This document shows positions 1 through 12,900 of a stretch of DNA of 64,000 nucleotides, piece after piece. The notes under the pieces are model-generated. The model was not told where the DNA came from, ran no database searches, and saw nothing but the letters and a program-made list of their open reading frames with translations. The position numbers and the translations under genes were made by a program. The stretch is from NCBI RefSeq assembly GCF_027244095.1, contig NC_069657.1:146874857-146938856 (forward strand), read 5' to 3'. The number at the start of each line of letters is the position of its first letter. Position 1 is the first letter of the stretch. The stretch comes from Hemicordylus capensis (lineage: Eukaryota; Chordata; Lepidosauria; Squamata; Cordylidae).

Positions 1-475
1 GGTGGGCTATGGGGTGGAGACTACCTTGGTCGGCCTGGTGGATGATCTCCAATTGGCAATTGACAGAAGGAGTGTGATTCTGTTGGTCCTTTTGGATCTC
101 TCGGCGGCTTTCAATACTATTGACCATAGTATCCTTCTAGAACATCTGAGGGAATTGGGGGTGGGAGGCACTGCTTTGCAGTGGTTCAGCTCCTACCTCA
201 CGGGCAGATTCCAGATGGTGTCCCTTGGAGAATGTTATTCCAAATCTGAACTTTTGTATGGTGTCCCTCAGGGCTCTGTACTGTCTCAGATGTATAACAT
301 CTACATGAAACCACTGGGAGAGATCATCAGGAGATTTGGTGCAGGGTGTTATCAATATGCTAACACCCAAATCATCTAGGAGAGACCATATCACTCCTGT
401 GTTGAAAGAACTACATGGCTGCCACTATGTTTCTGGGCAAAATACAAGGTCCCGGTTATTACCTTTATAGGAAGT
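1..475 (+). mobile_element. L2-type LINE fragment (reverse transcriptase)
   Basis: The + frame reads reverse-transcriptase motifs of the squamate L2/CR1 group: LDLSAAFNTIDHSILL, then GVPQGSVLS, then YMKPLGEIIRRFGAGCYQYA. The YADD motif is followed at once by sequence matching the C-terminal WLP...KYKV..IT region, so the middle of the RT is deleted. A second copy with the same motifs lies at 10985-12825. The left end is cut by the window edge. Family is firm at the L2/CR1 clade level; the subfamily is not known. Confidence 0.85.
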
Positions 476-639
476 CAGCTCAGTGCAGGAGGGTAAATCT
501 TTGCATATGTAATCCCCTATTGAGGACTTGGCACACACTTGACCATAATTTCTCAAGTTGCTGTCTGAACAAGGACTAGAATTGTATATAAGATAGATAG
601 GATTCTTCTACAAGTAGTGTGCAAGAATCTTGTTTTATT

Positions 640-1215
640 CTAGAGCTTTCAATATGAAGTCTTTGATACATTTTGCATGCTCTGGTAATATCTGGACTTG
701 ACTACTGCAACGTGTTCTCAAGGACAGCTTTATTGTACTACTTGGAAACTTCAGTATGCAGAACACAGTACTGAAAAACTTTCACTAGTTTGCAATTTGT
801 TGCCAGTTACAATTCAAGGTACTGTAAATTATTGATCTGTAAAGTCCAATATTGTTTGGAGCCAAGATATCAAAGGATTGCCTGCTCCTATGTGAACCTA
901 GTTTTCTCTTTAAGATCTGGATCAAAGGTCTTGCTCCAGGTGACACCACACCTTCAAAGGTGAGACAGGTGATAACTGGCAATATGACCTCTGATTATGG
1001 CACCACTGTCTTTTCAAGGACCCTCAGCTGGCTTCTACTAGCTTCTCAGCAGCAAGTGGAGGCCATTTTATTCTGATATTTTTAATGGGTGACTATTCTC
1101 ACTTTTCCTGTTTTTATTTCTCGGTTGTTCCATGATTTTTAATATATTAATGGTTGATTTTAAATTGTTAGCTGTCTTGGAAGTTTTTGATGGAAGGTAT
1201 AAAATACTTTAAATG
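640..1215 (+). mobile_element. Degenerate L2-like LINE 3' end
   Basis: Weak coding traces of the end of an L2/CR1-type RT are seen. There is a SGLDYCN-like stretch near 690-710, then a WLPVT-like stretch near 800. An AT-rich 3' part ends in a tail that resembles the ends of the better L2 copies. No long frame is open. It looks much older than the copy at 1-475, or from another subfamily. Confidence 0.5.
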
Positions 1216-1841
1216 GATGGATTGTGTGGTTTATTTCATCTTCAAAACTTGTGTTTTTGATAGGAAAATGTACTTTTCTAGTACTTCACAACTGCAGTAT
1301 TATGTGCGGGAGAATTTAATTTTCCCTATTTGATTGATACATTGAATATGTGTTTGATCGTTGATTTATATTCCACCTATGCTTCAAGGAACTCAGCATG
1401 GCTTAGTGTTTTACATGAGCATCCCATTATTTTAGAGAATACGGTTTATGTGACCAGTGATATGAATTCTTCAGCTCTATTTTTTCATGGGCTGTGAATT
1501 TATATTCTTTCATGTAGAAATCAACATAGTGTTCATCTGCTTTTTAAAATATAGGAATATCTCATCCCCACTTTGTCCTAAACAATTTAGGGCAAAGTGT
1601 GGATGAGATAAAAGTAGCCATTTAAAATTCATGGCAGGGTTTGCACTTTAGCAGACACACACGTTTGCCGTAAGGTACATTCTGCTAGAGTTTTTCAAAA
1701 ATGAACAGCATCATAGTTTTACTTCCATAGTAAAGCACACTCTATGTACAAGTACTCTATTTGAAAAGGAATTTTAAGTTGCACAGAGGCTGATATGTGA
1801 TTGGGTGTGCTTTGACTGACTTTTTGGACTTGTTCTTCTGG
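1216..1841. other. AT-rich intergenic DNA, nothing recognised
   Basis: No coding, RNA or repeat signature could be supported. It lies upstream of FNBP4. In other vertebrates NUP160 is the neighbour on this side, but no NUP160 exon was seen. Confidence 0.5.
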
Positions 1842-2045
1842 TACAGTGGTTAAAGTGTTGTACTAGGATTGGGGAGGCCGGAGTCCAGATCCCCATTTAG
1901 CCATGAAACTTACTGGATGACTGGGTCAGTCACTTCTCTCTCAGCCTAACCTACCTCCACAGAGTTATTGTGAGGATAAACACGACCATGTACCTCTAGG
2001 TTCCTTGGAAGAAGAGTGGGGCGTAAATCTAAAAATAATATACTT
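1842..2045 (+). mobile_element. Sauria SINE (old copy)
   Basis: A tRNA-derived SINE: A-box-like TGGTACAGTGGTTAAAGTG, B-box-like GAGTCCAGATCCCC, then the conserved body CACTTCTCTCTCAGCCTAAC and a GGAAGAAGAGTGGGGCG-like tail. The tail resembles the 3' end of BovB, the LINE that mobilises this family. It matches the copy at 20903-21125 throughout but is more diverged. This family is a diagnostic squamate marker. Confidence 0.85.
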
Positions 2046-2754
2046 CTTGTTCTTCAGTGGTCCAGAATTCTGGATGCTCTTTGCTCTATCCACTAGGTGA
2101 CTTGGGTGTGTGTGTGGATTGCCTAAAAGTATGTTGGGAGGCACCTATCTCTCTCTTTCTGAAGTAAGACATATATTTTCTCTAGTTTGGTGACTTCTGC
2201 CCTCTAAGAGAAAAATATTCCATTCATAATACACATTTCTCCACAAGCAAATTTTAATCTTTACAAGCTCAGCAAATAGTCCGAAAGCAAATAAATGACC
2301 TAATTCCTGTAGTTGAAACTTAGTGGCTCTGAACTCTTTTGAAAGAGAGGGAGTTGTGTATAAATGAAAAACAAATGCCATTGGTCTGCACATTGTCACA
2401 GTCTCCCATGTATTTCAGTATGTACTTGCAAAGTTGTACATTTTGACAAATTACATATCTGTGACAATGCCTTAATGATAGATAAATTCCACTATTGGTT
2501 AGTTCGCTAATCTCATACTATTGATTTTTGGGGTACACACAGACCTTTATTCTGTACGACTTGCTCAAGCACCTTTTTGAAGAGAACATGATAGCTATGC
2601 AGGAATTAAGGAAAGTTGGAAAAAATTTTTTTTAAAAAATCTTTTTTAAGATGACCTACCAATTGTGGAACATTTTTAATTGGCCCCTTCAAACTACATT
2701 GAAGCGCAACTTTGAGCTTGAAAATTACTGAAAATGTTGTGTAAATATTTTAAT
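2046..2754. other. Intergenic DNA, nothing recognised
   Basis: AT-rich sequence with no supportable gene or repeat boundary. Short antisense frames here have no recognisable domains. Confidence 0.5.
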
Positions 2755-2840
2755 ATACAATATACTGCTTTTCAGTAAAAGTTGTCAAAGTAGCTTACAT
2801 GGCAAAAGAAGATAAAATGGTTCCCGTGTCATTTCCCCCC
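2755..2840 (-). mobile_element. L2-tailed SINE, 3' fragment
   Basis: The reverse complement matches the 3' tail of the element at 8400-8665: an end with ACTGCTTTTCA, a GTTTACAT-like stretch and GGTTCCC before the truncated side. Only the last ~85 bp are present. Confidence 0.6.
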
Positions 2841-3149
2841 CCAGATCTATGATCTGATCCATCGTCTCCTGCTCGCAGTCTACACAAGATGTTGCCTTTT
2901 ACCAAGTATTATCTACACTGACTAGCAGCGGCTTTCCAAATTCCAGACAAGGGCCTTTCTTTGCACTACCAGCAGATAGCAGGCCAGGGCCTGAGTCTGT
3001 GACCTTATATGTTACTCTTAATTGAAAGTCCCCGGCCTCGAGTGTGCTTCCGTACTGACACAGGCGACAAATAAATTAATATAAACTGCTCCTATACACC
3101 AATGAATGCACCACTGAGAGATCTTAAATGCCAAGTTGAAGACAGCTCG

Positions 3150-3215
3150 TTCTGGAGAGAATCTACCTTTGTGGTCGCTAAGAGGCGACAGTGACACCGA
3201 CTTGACAGCACTTAC
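3150..3215 (+). mobile_element. BovB (RTE) LINE 3' end
   Basis: The stretch containing TTTGTGGTCGCTAAGAGGCG followed by GACACCGACTTGACAGCAC matches the well-known BovB 3' terminus, which reads GGTCGCTAAGAGTCGGACACG in ruminants. It ends about 580 bp upstream of the FNBP4 start codon. It could be the 3' end of a BovB-mobilised SINE rather than of BovB itself. Confidence 0.7.
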
Positions 3216-3299
3216 TTAATCGATCCTATTGCTGCTGCATTGTCATTGCTGTTTCGCTCTATATGAGCTTTTAAGAAGTTGCCGACGTTTGTACTGGCT

Positions 3300-3791
3300 G
3301 TGGCAAGCCTCGACGACAAACCGCCAGCGCCACGCGAAGTCTAAATAATGACCCCTTCACACAAACAACTTCTACAGGGCGTCTGTCTGGAAACGTTTAT
3401 TTTGAAAGACCTACATTCCGACGCTCTCAAACGTTTAAACACAAGCACGTAAAACGCTAAAGGGTCTTAAACAGCAAAAACGACATCCAGGCACCACAAA
3501 TGCAAACCAAATGGAAAGCCAAAATCCAGGCGCGTGAGGGCAAGGGCCAGGACGGCTCCGCGGCGCGCCCCCCCATCCCGCTCCGCCCGAGTCGAGTCGC
3601 GCCTGACTGGCGGGCCCGGGTCACCGGTGGAGGAGCAGGCCCCGCCCCACCATCCCGGCTCTCCTTGCGCCCCCGCCGCGCCCCGCCCTCCGCTCTGGCA
3701 GGCCCCGGCTCTTCTGCGAGTCGTTCCGCGCTTGTCTTCGGTCTCTCTCTCGGCGGCGCGCGGGGAGGCCGGTGAGGCTTCGCCGACTTCG
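3300..3791 (+). promoter_or_regulatory. FNBP4: FNBP4 CpG-island promoter and 5' UTR
   Basis: From about 3300, and sharply from 3530, the sequence becomes very GC-rich with dense CpG; this continues through exon 1 to about 4010. No TATA box is evident, as expected for a housekeeping splicing-factor gene. The transcription start cannot be set from sequence alone. The opposite strand has long open frames here, but they are a by-product of GC richness. Confidence 0.75.
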
Positions 3792-3915
3792 ATGGGGAAG
3801 AAGTCGCGGGCTGTGCCGGCGGGTCGGCGGCCCATCCTCCAGCTCTCGCCGCCGGGGCCTCGTGGGGGCCGGGAAGAAGCGGCGCTGGGCGATGGGGACT
3901 CGGCGTCGGAAGCGG
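3792..3915 (+). CDS. FNBP4: FNBP4 exon 1 (residues 1-41)
   Basis: The ATG at 3792 opens MGKKSRAVPAGRRPILQLSP, near-identical to the mammalian N terminus, which fixes the start. It ends in phase 1 at a GTGAGG donor. The Ala/Pro/Thr-rich tail of mammalian exon 1 is largely absent here. Confidence 0.95.
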
Positions 3916-6900
3916 GTGAGGGCGTAGGCGGGTAGTGCAGGCCGCGCGGCCTGGAGGGCTGTCAGGGCGGCCGCGCGGCACCGCGGTGGGTCGTTATAAC
4001 CTGTGTCTTTCTTCTTGTTTCTCCTGCCAAAATGGATGCTCGGCCTAGCGAGCCTTTCCAGCTCTGATCTTCGGTGTTTCGGGTCCGAAGGAGGAGCTCT
4101 TTTTCTCGCTGTTTATTAGCCGCCCGGCGCGCCTCTCTTTCTCTCTCTCCCCCCCCCCGCCAACTCCCCCCGTAGTTTGCGTTGGCTGTTAAAAGTCTTA
4201 GAATTGTGGCTGCTGACTCCCCCCGCGCAGGAATCAGACACCTCTGTACTCCTGAGCATCGTTTCTAGCAGCTGCGTATCCACTCCTGATAGTAACTGAC
4301 CTGATCATGGTTACCTTTGTTATGAGGTTCTCCTAGCACCCCACCCCACGCCCGACTGCTCAGTGAAGAAGCAGGGCGTCTTACTCCCATGATACAAATA
4401 AAAACTGAGGCGGAGAGACCAGGACTTGCACAACAACTCTCGGTAACTCTATATTGGTAGGCTTTCTACCTTAATTTCTGCGCACTCTGACTTACCACTT
4501 TGGTTCTTGCTGGTGGTATTATTTTAATCTAGACAGTGCAACCGGGTGGTGTGTTTTAAAGGGTCAGTTTAAGGGTCAGACTGTGCTCCCTAAATAATGA
4601 CCTTTTCAATGGACATCCTTGGGCAATCACTTTATCTTAAACCCACAAAAATATGTGGGTGGTGTCCCCCAGCCCCATCTGTGCTAATGGGGCAAGTCTG
4701 CTGTACCGGAGATACATGTCTCAATTCTGGATCAGTCTTGTGTAACTTTCAGAGTGCTTAGTCCCTGCGTGACCTTTTAGTTTGAGATGATGCTGTTTCA
4801 CTAGGGATGTGTGTAGTGATGTAATGTGGCCACACAGTTGCCCTAGTGTTGCTCTAGTGTTGCTAGTTAACGTGGTAGAATGGAAGCATTAGCAGGGCTC
4901 ACGAAATCCACTAGTCTACTTGTCTGTGACAAGCGAAAAATGATGCCTGATGAGTGAAAAAATTCTGATGAATAATGTACCGACGTGGCTCAACGAGTAA
5001 AAAAAAGTCCGGCTGGTGAGCAGAGTCAACATTTCTTGATGCCTGAGCATTATATATGTTTGGAGGATGCTGCTGGCTCCAAGTTACTCTTCAGGTCCTG
5101 ACATCTGCTCAGTATAATTCAGATTGTGACTGTGTGGCTCCCCTGATTCTTGGGTGCCTTTAATCAAGTTTGTTTTCTGCATTACACCAATATCCTGCCC
5201 AGTGTCCAGGCAGTTCCCATCAAGACACCAACCAGACCTGCTTGGTTTCAAGAAGGTTGCTGTATATTGCATGTCTACAAACTGTGCACTAGGACACCTA
5301 GTTTGACATCTAAAATGGATGATGTTGCCATGTACAGAAACATCTATGTACAGCTGAATCTGTAGCTCATGTGTAGGAAAATTCTGCCAAGATTTCCATA
5401 AGAAAGATGTATAGCTATGTGCTCCACAGTTGAGATTTAATTGCAAGATTCTGGGCTGGGCTGTGTTTTTGTGGGTACTGATATTACGTTGTAAAGCACC
5501 ATGTACTATTGATGCTATAGAAATAAAGACTATGCATGTACAAAAGACAGATTGTGTTGCAGAGACACTTGTTCACAGGGAGTAGCTGCTATGCAAACAA
5601 TGCTGGGTAGCATTTCTTTTTCTTCTGAGTATGTAAAGGCCTTTCCAGACTATTGTTAGCATAGCTTTTCTTAGTATTTGCCCTAGTTGCTAGCTGATCT
5701 TGTTAATGTCTTCTCCTTTCTGTCTCCTAGTAATGGGTTGTAGTGGGAAGGGAAGAGAGAACAGCTTGGCCACACTTGCCAGTATTTTTTTTTTCTTTTT
5801 AAAAGGATGGATAAGTGCTCCAGTGCTGACTGCCCAGTGAGGGAATGCACATCAGCAAGGAAACTTCATAAAAATTGAGTAAATGTTCCTGACATGTGGA
5901 ACAGTTCAGGGAGTGAATGTAGTCATACCACATTTAAAACCTTTTTTAGAAAACTAGAAGCAGATTTGATTTAAAACTTTTTAGAAGATTAGAACCAGAG
6001 TGGTTTGGTGCTGTTGTAGTATATTTGAGGTAACATGTCATCAATAAAGACATACAGAATGTTCACAGAAAAGCATAGGTGTGGAATTTTGTGTCCTTTG
6101 TCATTAGTGGTATTACAGGCACTACCCAGTAACTAGCGTGAACACATTTCTATGTCAGACCTTGCCAAATTTTCTTTGAATCTTGGAGCCAGACATGACC
6201 AATTTAGAGGATTTAGTGATTGACGTTGTGGAGGGGATGATAAATGGGCTTCTCTTTGTCCCCTTTACAGCTAACATAGTTGGAACAGAAACAGGGGTGC
6301 CTGGGTCAACTAAATATTGTATACATTACTCTTACTTCTGAATTTCTTAGTCTTGATGCCATGATTATATTTCTAGATGCCATGGCAGCCTGGCACCTGG
6401 GATTTGTCAAGCCATGTAGAAAATAACAGTGTACTCTCTAGCTGAGGCAAGAATTATATTTCCCTCACAATAAAATACTGTGATATGAATGCTGGGGAAA
6501 CGAGGGAAGGATCCTGTGCACTAAATTAATAACAGCTGCTTGTGACTGCACTTTAAACTTTTTCTGAAGAAGTCCTTTGCAGTTATCAGAGTAGTGCAAG
6601 ATGCTTCTGCCAAAAATATTGTGTTAGGTTTGTGCATAACTTTGGCCATTACTGCTTGGAACAGGCTGCTGCTGTCTCAAAGACTGATTTAAAAACACAG
6701 TGTAGGGGTTTATGCGCTAAATGCAGTGTTGCTTTGGGCTGTATATTATTCCATTGTGCCTAAGTGTATGTTGTCTTATCCCTTGGCAATGTTTGTTGAA
6801 TACGTATAGTAATTAAATGTTCCATTGACTGTCCTTGCCAATAAAACATAGATTATATAGTTGTACTTTTTGAATTACTTGGGGGGTGGAGGTGGTAGAA

Positions 6901-9900
6901 ATCTGCATTTTCTGTTTTTCTACAAGAGGAGACGCACAATAAATGGAGTAGCAAGATTTAGTTGGTTTAATCAATAGAATATTAAATTAAAGCTTTAAAG
7001 TTTGTTTGAATTGGTGTGGGCAGATTTTAATTGGTAGAGCTGCAAATTAACAGCAGACCTTTAAAGCTCATTTTGATTCAAAAATTTTACTATAATAGGG
7101 AATAAAAAAGATGGCATTTTCCTTTTAACAACTTGATTAAACTGAGCAGTCTTGTCCACCAATACTATGATCAATTGTTCTAGGTGGAGACAGTGAGATG
7201 GAGGGAGGAAATTTGTCTGTCCCTTGTTGCTACTCCTTGCATGAGTCTCTGTGTTCACCTTCACTTTTAATATTTTCCCACTCTTTAGATGATTAAACTG
7301 CTAGAAACCTGAATATTCTGTTTGTTTTAATTGTATGTAAACTGTTTTGAGAGACTTTGGCAGTATACAAATGAATCAAATAATAAATTGCACAGCAAAG
7401 TTTCTAAAACTGCTATTACTTTCCCAAACACCCTTATATGAAGCTTGCCCTAGAATATATATTTTATAAAGGAGCCTGTCATTGTATCATAACAGCAAGA
7501 TGCCTTTTGTTCTTGTAAGCAGTAATAAAAAGTCACAAAACACACCTAGTTCCTGTGGTCACTAAGATACCCCAGTTATTTTACTGTTCTCCAAATAAGT
7601 GGATAAGTGTATTCATTTTCCTATCTTATTAGCTTCTCTGCTTTGCTAATCCTTCTGAAGTGTTTACATTTGACTTTTTCAGATGAATTTGAGGTGACTG
7701 AAGAGGCTCCAAGGACAGCTCCAAACCCACCCCAAGCTAGCATGCCTGTTGGGCCTGTAGCTGTCAAACCAACAGGTACAACCCTTCTCATTTTCTCTTA
7801 GGGTACCCTAATTTGTGGTTATGAAGGTCAAGTTGCTGGCATGCTGCACTGTAACAGGAATGCAAAGAATTTTGTGTGTGGTAGATACCTTAATTGCTTA
7901 TTGGCAAACGATTTTGTCTTGGAAACATCTGAGATATCTTTCTGTTCTTGTTGGAGGATTTTGTAGAAGTCTGGTTTGATTTGAGGTGTTCCTACTATAT
8001 AACTAGATGAAATTAAAAACATTAGTCTGAAATCAGTGCAGTCTTTTATACAGAAAAACGTTTCCGTCAACTTATATTTAACTGTACATCATCTCTTTAA
8101 AACTGCATGCCTACCATTTGCGTTCCTAGATATTTGTATGAAGCTGCTCCCTGAAAATCGGGGTAGATGAGCTATACATTCTTTCTGTGAAAAGAGTAAT
8201 GTTCCAGGGCTGCTTTCATATAATAATGATAAAGCCAACTACTTGGATAACAAAAGATTTATCAAGCATAGTTCCCTCTGTTAAATTGGAATCTGCAAAT
8301 TCTGATTTCCAAACTCCTTGGTATATCCCAGAAGCACCACAAATGTTTGTTTGCCAATGCAAATTGCTTTGTTTGGTTTAGATTTGTAACTTAGCAATTA
8401 CAAACTCCTGCTAACTGGGCAAAGAGGCACCTTTTCAATGTGGTGATTCTCTTTATTTAGCAGGGGGAAAGTAATTGGCCCTATCCATCCCCAGCACAGT
8501 ACCTCCAGTGACTGTTGCTGTTGTCTATCTTATGTTTCTTTTTAGATTACGAGCCCTTTGGGGACAGGGATCCATCTTATTTTTATTTATTTATTTCTCT
8601 ATGTAAACCGCTTTGGAAACGTTAGTTGAAAAGCAGTATATAAGCAGTAGCAGTTGTTGTTGTTAGTATGAGGTCAAGTACGATGAAGCCCTAATTTTAA
8701 GTAGATCTGTCTGCTAAATGCCACACATTCCTCTTTTGGGGCCTTCTAGCTTTGCCAATAGACCTGTATGTGTGCAATTTTGTGTTTTCTCATCCTTGGT
8801 GGGTGATAGCCTGGAGAGATCTATTGTCTTTTAGGCTAGATGTGTGTTGAAGGACTGCAAGGTGCCTTTAGGATGCCTGAAAAATTTCTAGTTGCACTGC
8901 CAAGTACTATGGAGTTACTTTTGAGGCATTTCTTTTATCAGTGCTATATATGCAGATGGGTTCACATTATTCCTTATTTAGCATGAGAGGATGTCTTAAT
9001 ATTCCACCTAAATGACTTATCTTGTGATGATTATAACACCAAGCTCCTATGGATGTGCTGAGCTATGGCCATGTTTACTTTTTTGTTCTAGGTGGCTTAT
9101 GTTTGCTCGGCGCCTATGCAGACAGTGATGAAGAAGACAGCGAGGTATCTGAGAAACCAGCACAGCCTGCAGATGCAAATGGCAATAATTCAACAGACAT
9201 TGATAGCACCCTGGCAAACTTCCTAGCGGTTAGTGGAAATTCTGTTTTGGTTCAGGAAGTGACTTGCCTTTTTTTTTAATTGGAGCAGAATGCATGGGAA
9301 AATGCTCCTTGGAACTGCCTTGCAAGTTCCAAGGCAGATAGAAAATGGGTAAGAATTGGTGCTGAATGGAGAGATGTGTGTGTAAGGATACAGGATAAAG
9401 GAGTTCAGATCTTTGCCTCTGTGGCTGAGCAACTTCTCTTTCTAGATAGTGTTTGAATAAAATTTCTTATTTGTCTTGTGTCTACTTTTAAAAGGAAATA
9501 GATGCAATTACAGCTCCTTCCCAGCCTGCTGAGGCTACTGTTCCCTCCAGTGCTCCACCTCCAACTCCTCCACGCCCAGAGCCAAAGGAATCTGCCACCA
9601 GTCAGGTTTTGGCTACTGCAAATGGAACAGATCAGGCAGCAGAGTGGCAGTACGACACTCAGTGTTCACTGGCAGGAGGTGAGCTGATGATAGTAACTTA
9701 TTGCTGTTGCATAGCGGTCTCTTGAAATGAGTGCTGGTGACATAGCAAGATCAAGTTCCCATCTTTTTTCCATTTGATTGAAGAGAGTTTGTTGATGTGT
9801 GAAGATGAAAGTAAGAACAGGCTAATCTGTTCAGGGTTATGCCGCTCACAGATTAGTAAAGGCAGCTGGTGAATGTCATGAGGATTAAAAACTTGAGATT

Positions 9901-12900
9901 GAAGGAAGAGATAACCCAGATAGGACTTGCTCATTGCAATTTTGCCTCTTTCCTACAGTGGGAGTTGAGATGGGAGACTGGCAGGAAGTTTGGGATGAGA
10001 ATACAGGCTGCTACTATTACTGGAACACTCAAACTAACGAGGTTACTTGGGAACTACCCCAGTATCTTGCAACACAAGTGCAGGGCCTCCAACCTTACCA
10101 GCACAGGTAAGAATGGCATTCAGATACAGACTGAATGGAAGATCTTTGCACTTCCCTTACTAAATATCCTGTTCTGTTAGTTCTGTAACAGAGCCTGATG
10201 AGAACTACCTGATGGCTGCAGACCTAAGCTCCCAGGGAAAAGCTGCTGCTACTGGCAGTACTGGACATAGGACAGCACTTCTGAAGCGTGAGCTGAAGAA
10301 GGTTAATATCCTCTTGACCAGCTTAAAGTACACATTTCTTTTCTAAATGTGGTCTGTTCACTGTAATTACTACTACTACTATATTATTTCTTCTCTGAAC
10401 TTCTACTTTCAGCCTGTATGTAACGCACAAAGGTAACAGTAATAAGGAAACGGGTAGCAGCACTGGTCTTGGCAAAGTTTATGCCTTACAGCAAATAACT
10501 TTAATGTAAGGCATACACTTAGCAAAGACTATTTCTATATTTGGATGTTAGTGTGTTTCAGTCAATCCAGCTACTAAAAATTACTAGCATGGATTACTCC
10601 ACTGAACCCAGTATCCTGTATGAATTGGGAGTATCAGCTAGTGCTGTATGTGTCACTTAGCAGAATAACCTGAGGAAACAAGTTGCTTTGTTTCAGCAGA
10701 TAGTAGCAAGCAGGACATGAAAAACATCCCTTCCCTGTGTTGTTCTTTGTGTGCATCTAACTGTGCTATTAGGATATTCTTATGTTCTCCTTGATTACAT
10801 CAGAATTCCATGTCTTGATTACTCTGGAGTTTTGTCTAGCTCACATTTTTTAGGACAGTTACTGTCACAAGCTTTGTCAAGATTCACACGACATATTTTC
10901 TTGAGTATCTTGTTCTACTTCTTCTTCCTAACTTAACTGTGCGCCCCACCCTGTTCTTTTGACACTTGCCCAACTTGACTTATCTCATCTGATAATCATA
11001 TTATCAGAGAGGGTCTGGTAAATATTATAAATACTTCTCTGAGGGAGTGTAGGATGCCTCTTTGTCTTGAGGCTGCTATTGGACCACTTTTGAAGAAAGC
11101 TGCACTGGGTCAGTGTGACTCTGCTGATCCTTTTGGATCTCTTTGCGGCTTTCAATACCATGGACCATGGTATCCTTCTGGACTGCCTGAGGGCGGGTGG
11201 GATTGGGTGGCACTGTTTTACAGTGGTTCTGCTCTTACCTCTCTGATAGATTCCAGATGGTGTCGGTTGGAGATTGCTGCTCTGCAAAGAGAGAACTAAA
11301 GTGTGGAGTTCCACAAGGCTCCATACTGTCTCCAATGCTCTTTAACATCTACATGAAACCACTGGGAGAGATCATCAGGAGTAGTGATATGCACGGAACC
11401 TCAGAGGTGCGGTTCAATGCTGGTGTGTGTGCCTCTTTAAGGGCAGGGGAGGGTGCACTTACCCCTCTCGCCACTTTCCCCCCGCTGGCGCTCCATTTTT
11501 GGCAAAATCCATGGGGTGGCAGCGTACTTCCCTGCTGCCCCTTCCCCCGTTCTTGGCCGGAAGTATCACCTGCACGTGCGCTACGGGTGCACATTCAGGC
11601 GATACTTCAAGCCAAGAATGGGGGAAGGGGAGGCAGGGAAGTATGCTGCTGCCCCATGGATTTTGCTAAAAATGGAGCGCCAGCGGGGGGAAAGCAACGG
11701 GAGGGGTAAGTGCACCCTCCCCCGCCCTTAAAGAGGCACCCCACCCCCAGCGTAGAACCTTCGAGCCGGCACTGCCTTTGAACCGGTTTGGAGGCCTTTA
11801 GAATGGCCTCTGGACCAGTTTGTGCCTATCCCTAATCAGGAGGTTTGGTGCAGGGTGTTATCATTATGCCGATGACACCTGGATCTACTTCTCCATGTTG
11901 ACCTCATCAGGAAATGGCATGTCTTCCCTAAATGCCTCCTGGAGGTGGTAATGGGCTGGATGAAGGATAACAAACTGAAGTTGAATCCAAATAAGATGGA
12001 GGTACTGACAGTGGGGGGTCGGGACCCAAGAGATGGTTTAGATCTGCCTGTCCTGCATGTGGTTACACTCCCCCTGAAAGATCAGGTACGTAGCTTGGAG
12101 TGCTCCTGGACCCAAAGCTCTCCCTGGTTTCTCAGGTTGAGGCGATGGCCAGGATCACTTTTTATTAGCTTTGGCTGGTACATCAGCTACGTCAAGTTCT
12201 AGAGGTAAACGATCTTACAACAGTGGTATATATGCTGGTAAGCTCCAGGCTTGACTACTGTAATGCACTCTGCATGGAGCTGCCTTTGTAAGTAGTCATG
12301 AAACTACAATTGGTACAATTGTGGCAGCCAGGTCGGTCTCTGGGGCAACACAAAGGGACCATATAACACCAGTTCTGAAAGAACTGCAGTGGCTGCCAAT
12401 GTGTTTCCGGGTGAAATACAGAGTGCTGGTTATTACCCTTAACATCTTGGGTCCAGACTATTTAAGAGAGCACCTCCTTTGTCATGAACCCTGCTGCCTG
12501 TTACGATCTTCTGGAGAGGTTCTGTTACAGTTGCCACCGACTCGTTTGGTGGCAACACAGGACCGGGCTTTCCAGGGCTTTGGAATATGCTCCTGCGGAA
12601 ATAAGAGCATCTCCTTTTCTGTTTTTAGGAAGACCCTCAAGACTCCTGTTCTCACAAGCTTTTAATTAGAATTAATTTTAATAATTTGTTTTAATAGCTG
12701 TTTTGTACTATTTGTATTATATGTCATGTATTTTAATCTATGTTGACTTTGAAATATTTTAAATTTTATACACCGCCTAGAGATATACATACCAGGCAGT
12801 ATAGAAATATGATAAATAATAACACCCATTTTGTAGAAAAGAATTCTGCATACTTGAGATGACATCTTCACAGGAATTGGTTACTTGAATCACTCTCTTT

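Noticed and set aside
1-3300. NUP160, the expected upstream neighbour of FNBP4
   Set aside because: No exon resembling NUP160 was found; the stretch holds LINE and SINE pieces and unassigned DNA.
3457-3981. Long antisense open frames over the FNBP4 CpG island
   Set aside because: They are Pro/Arg/Gly-rich products of GC composition, have no domains, and overlap the well-supported FNBP4 exon 1 on the other strand.
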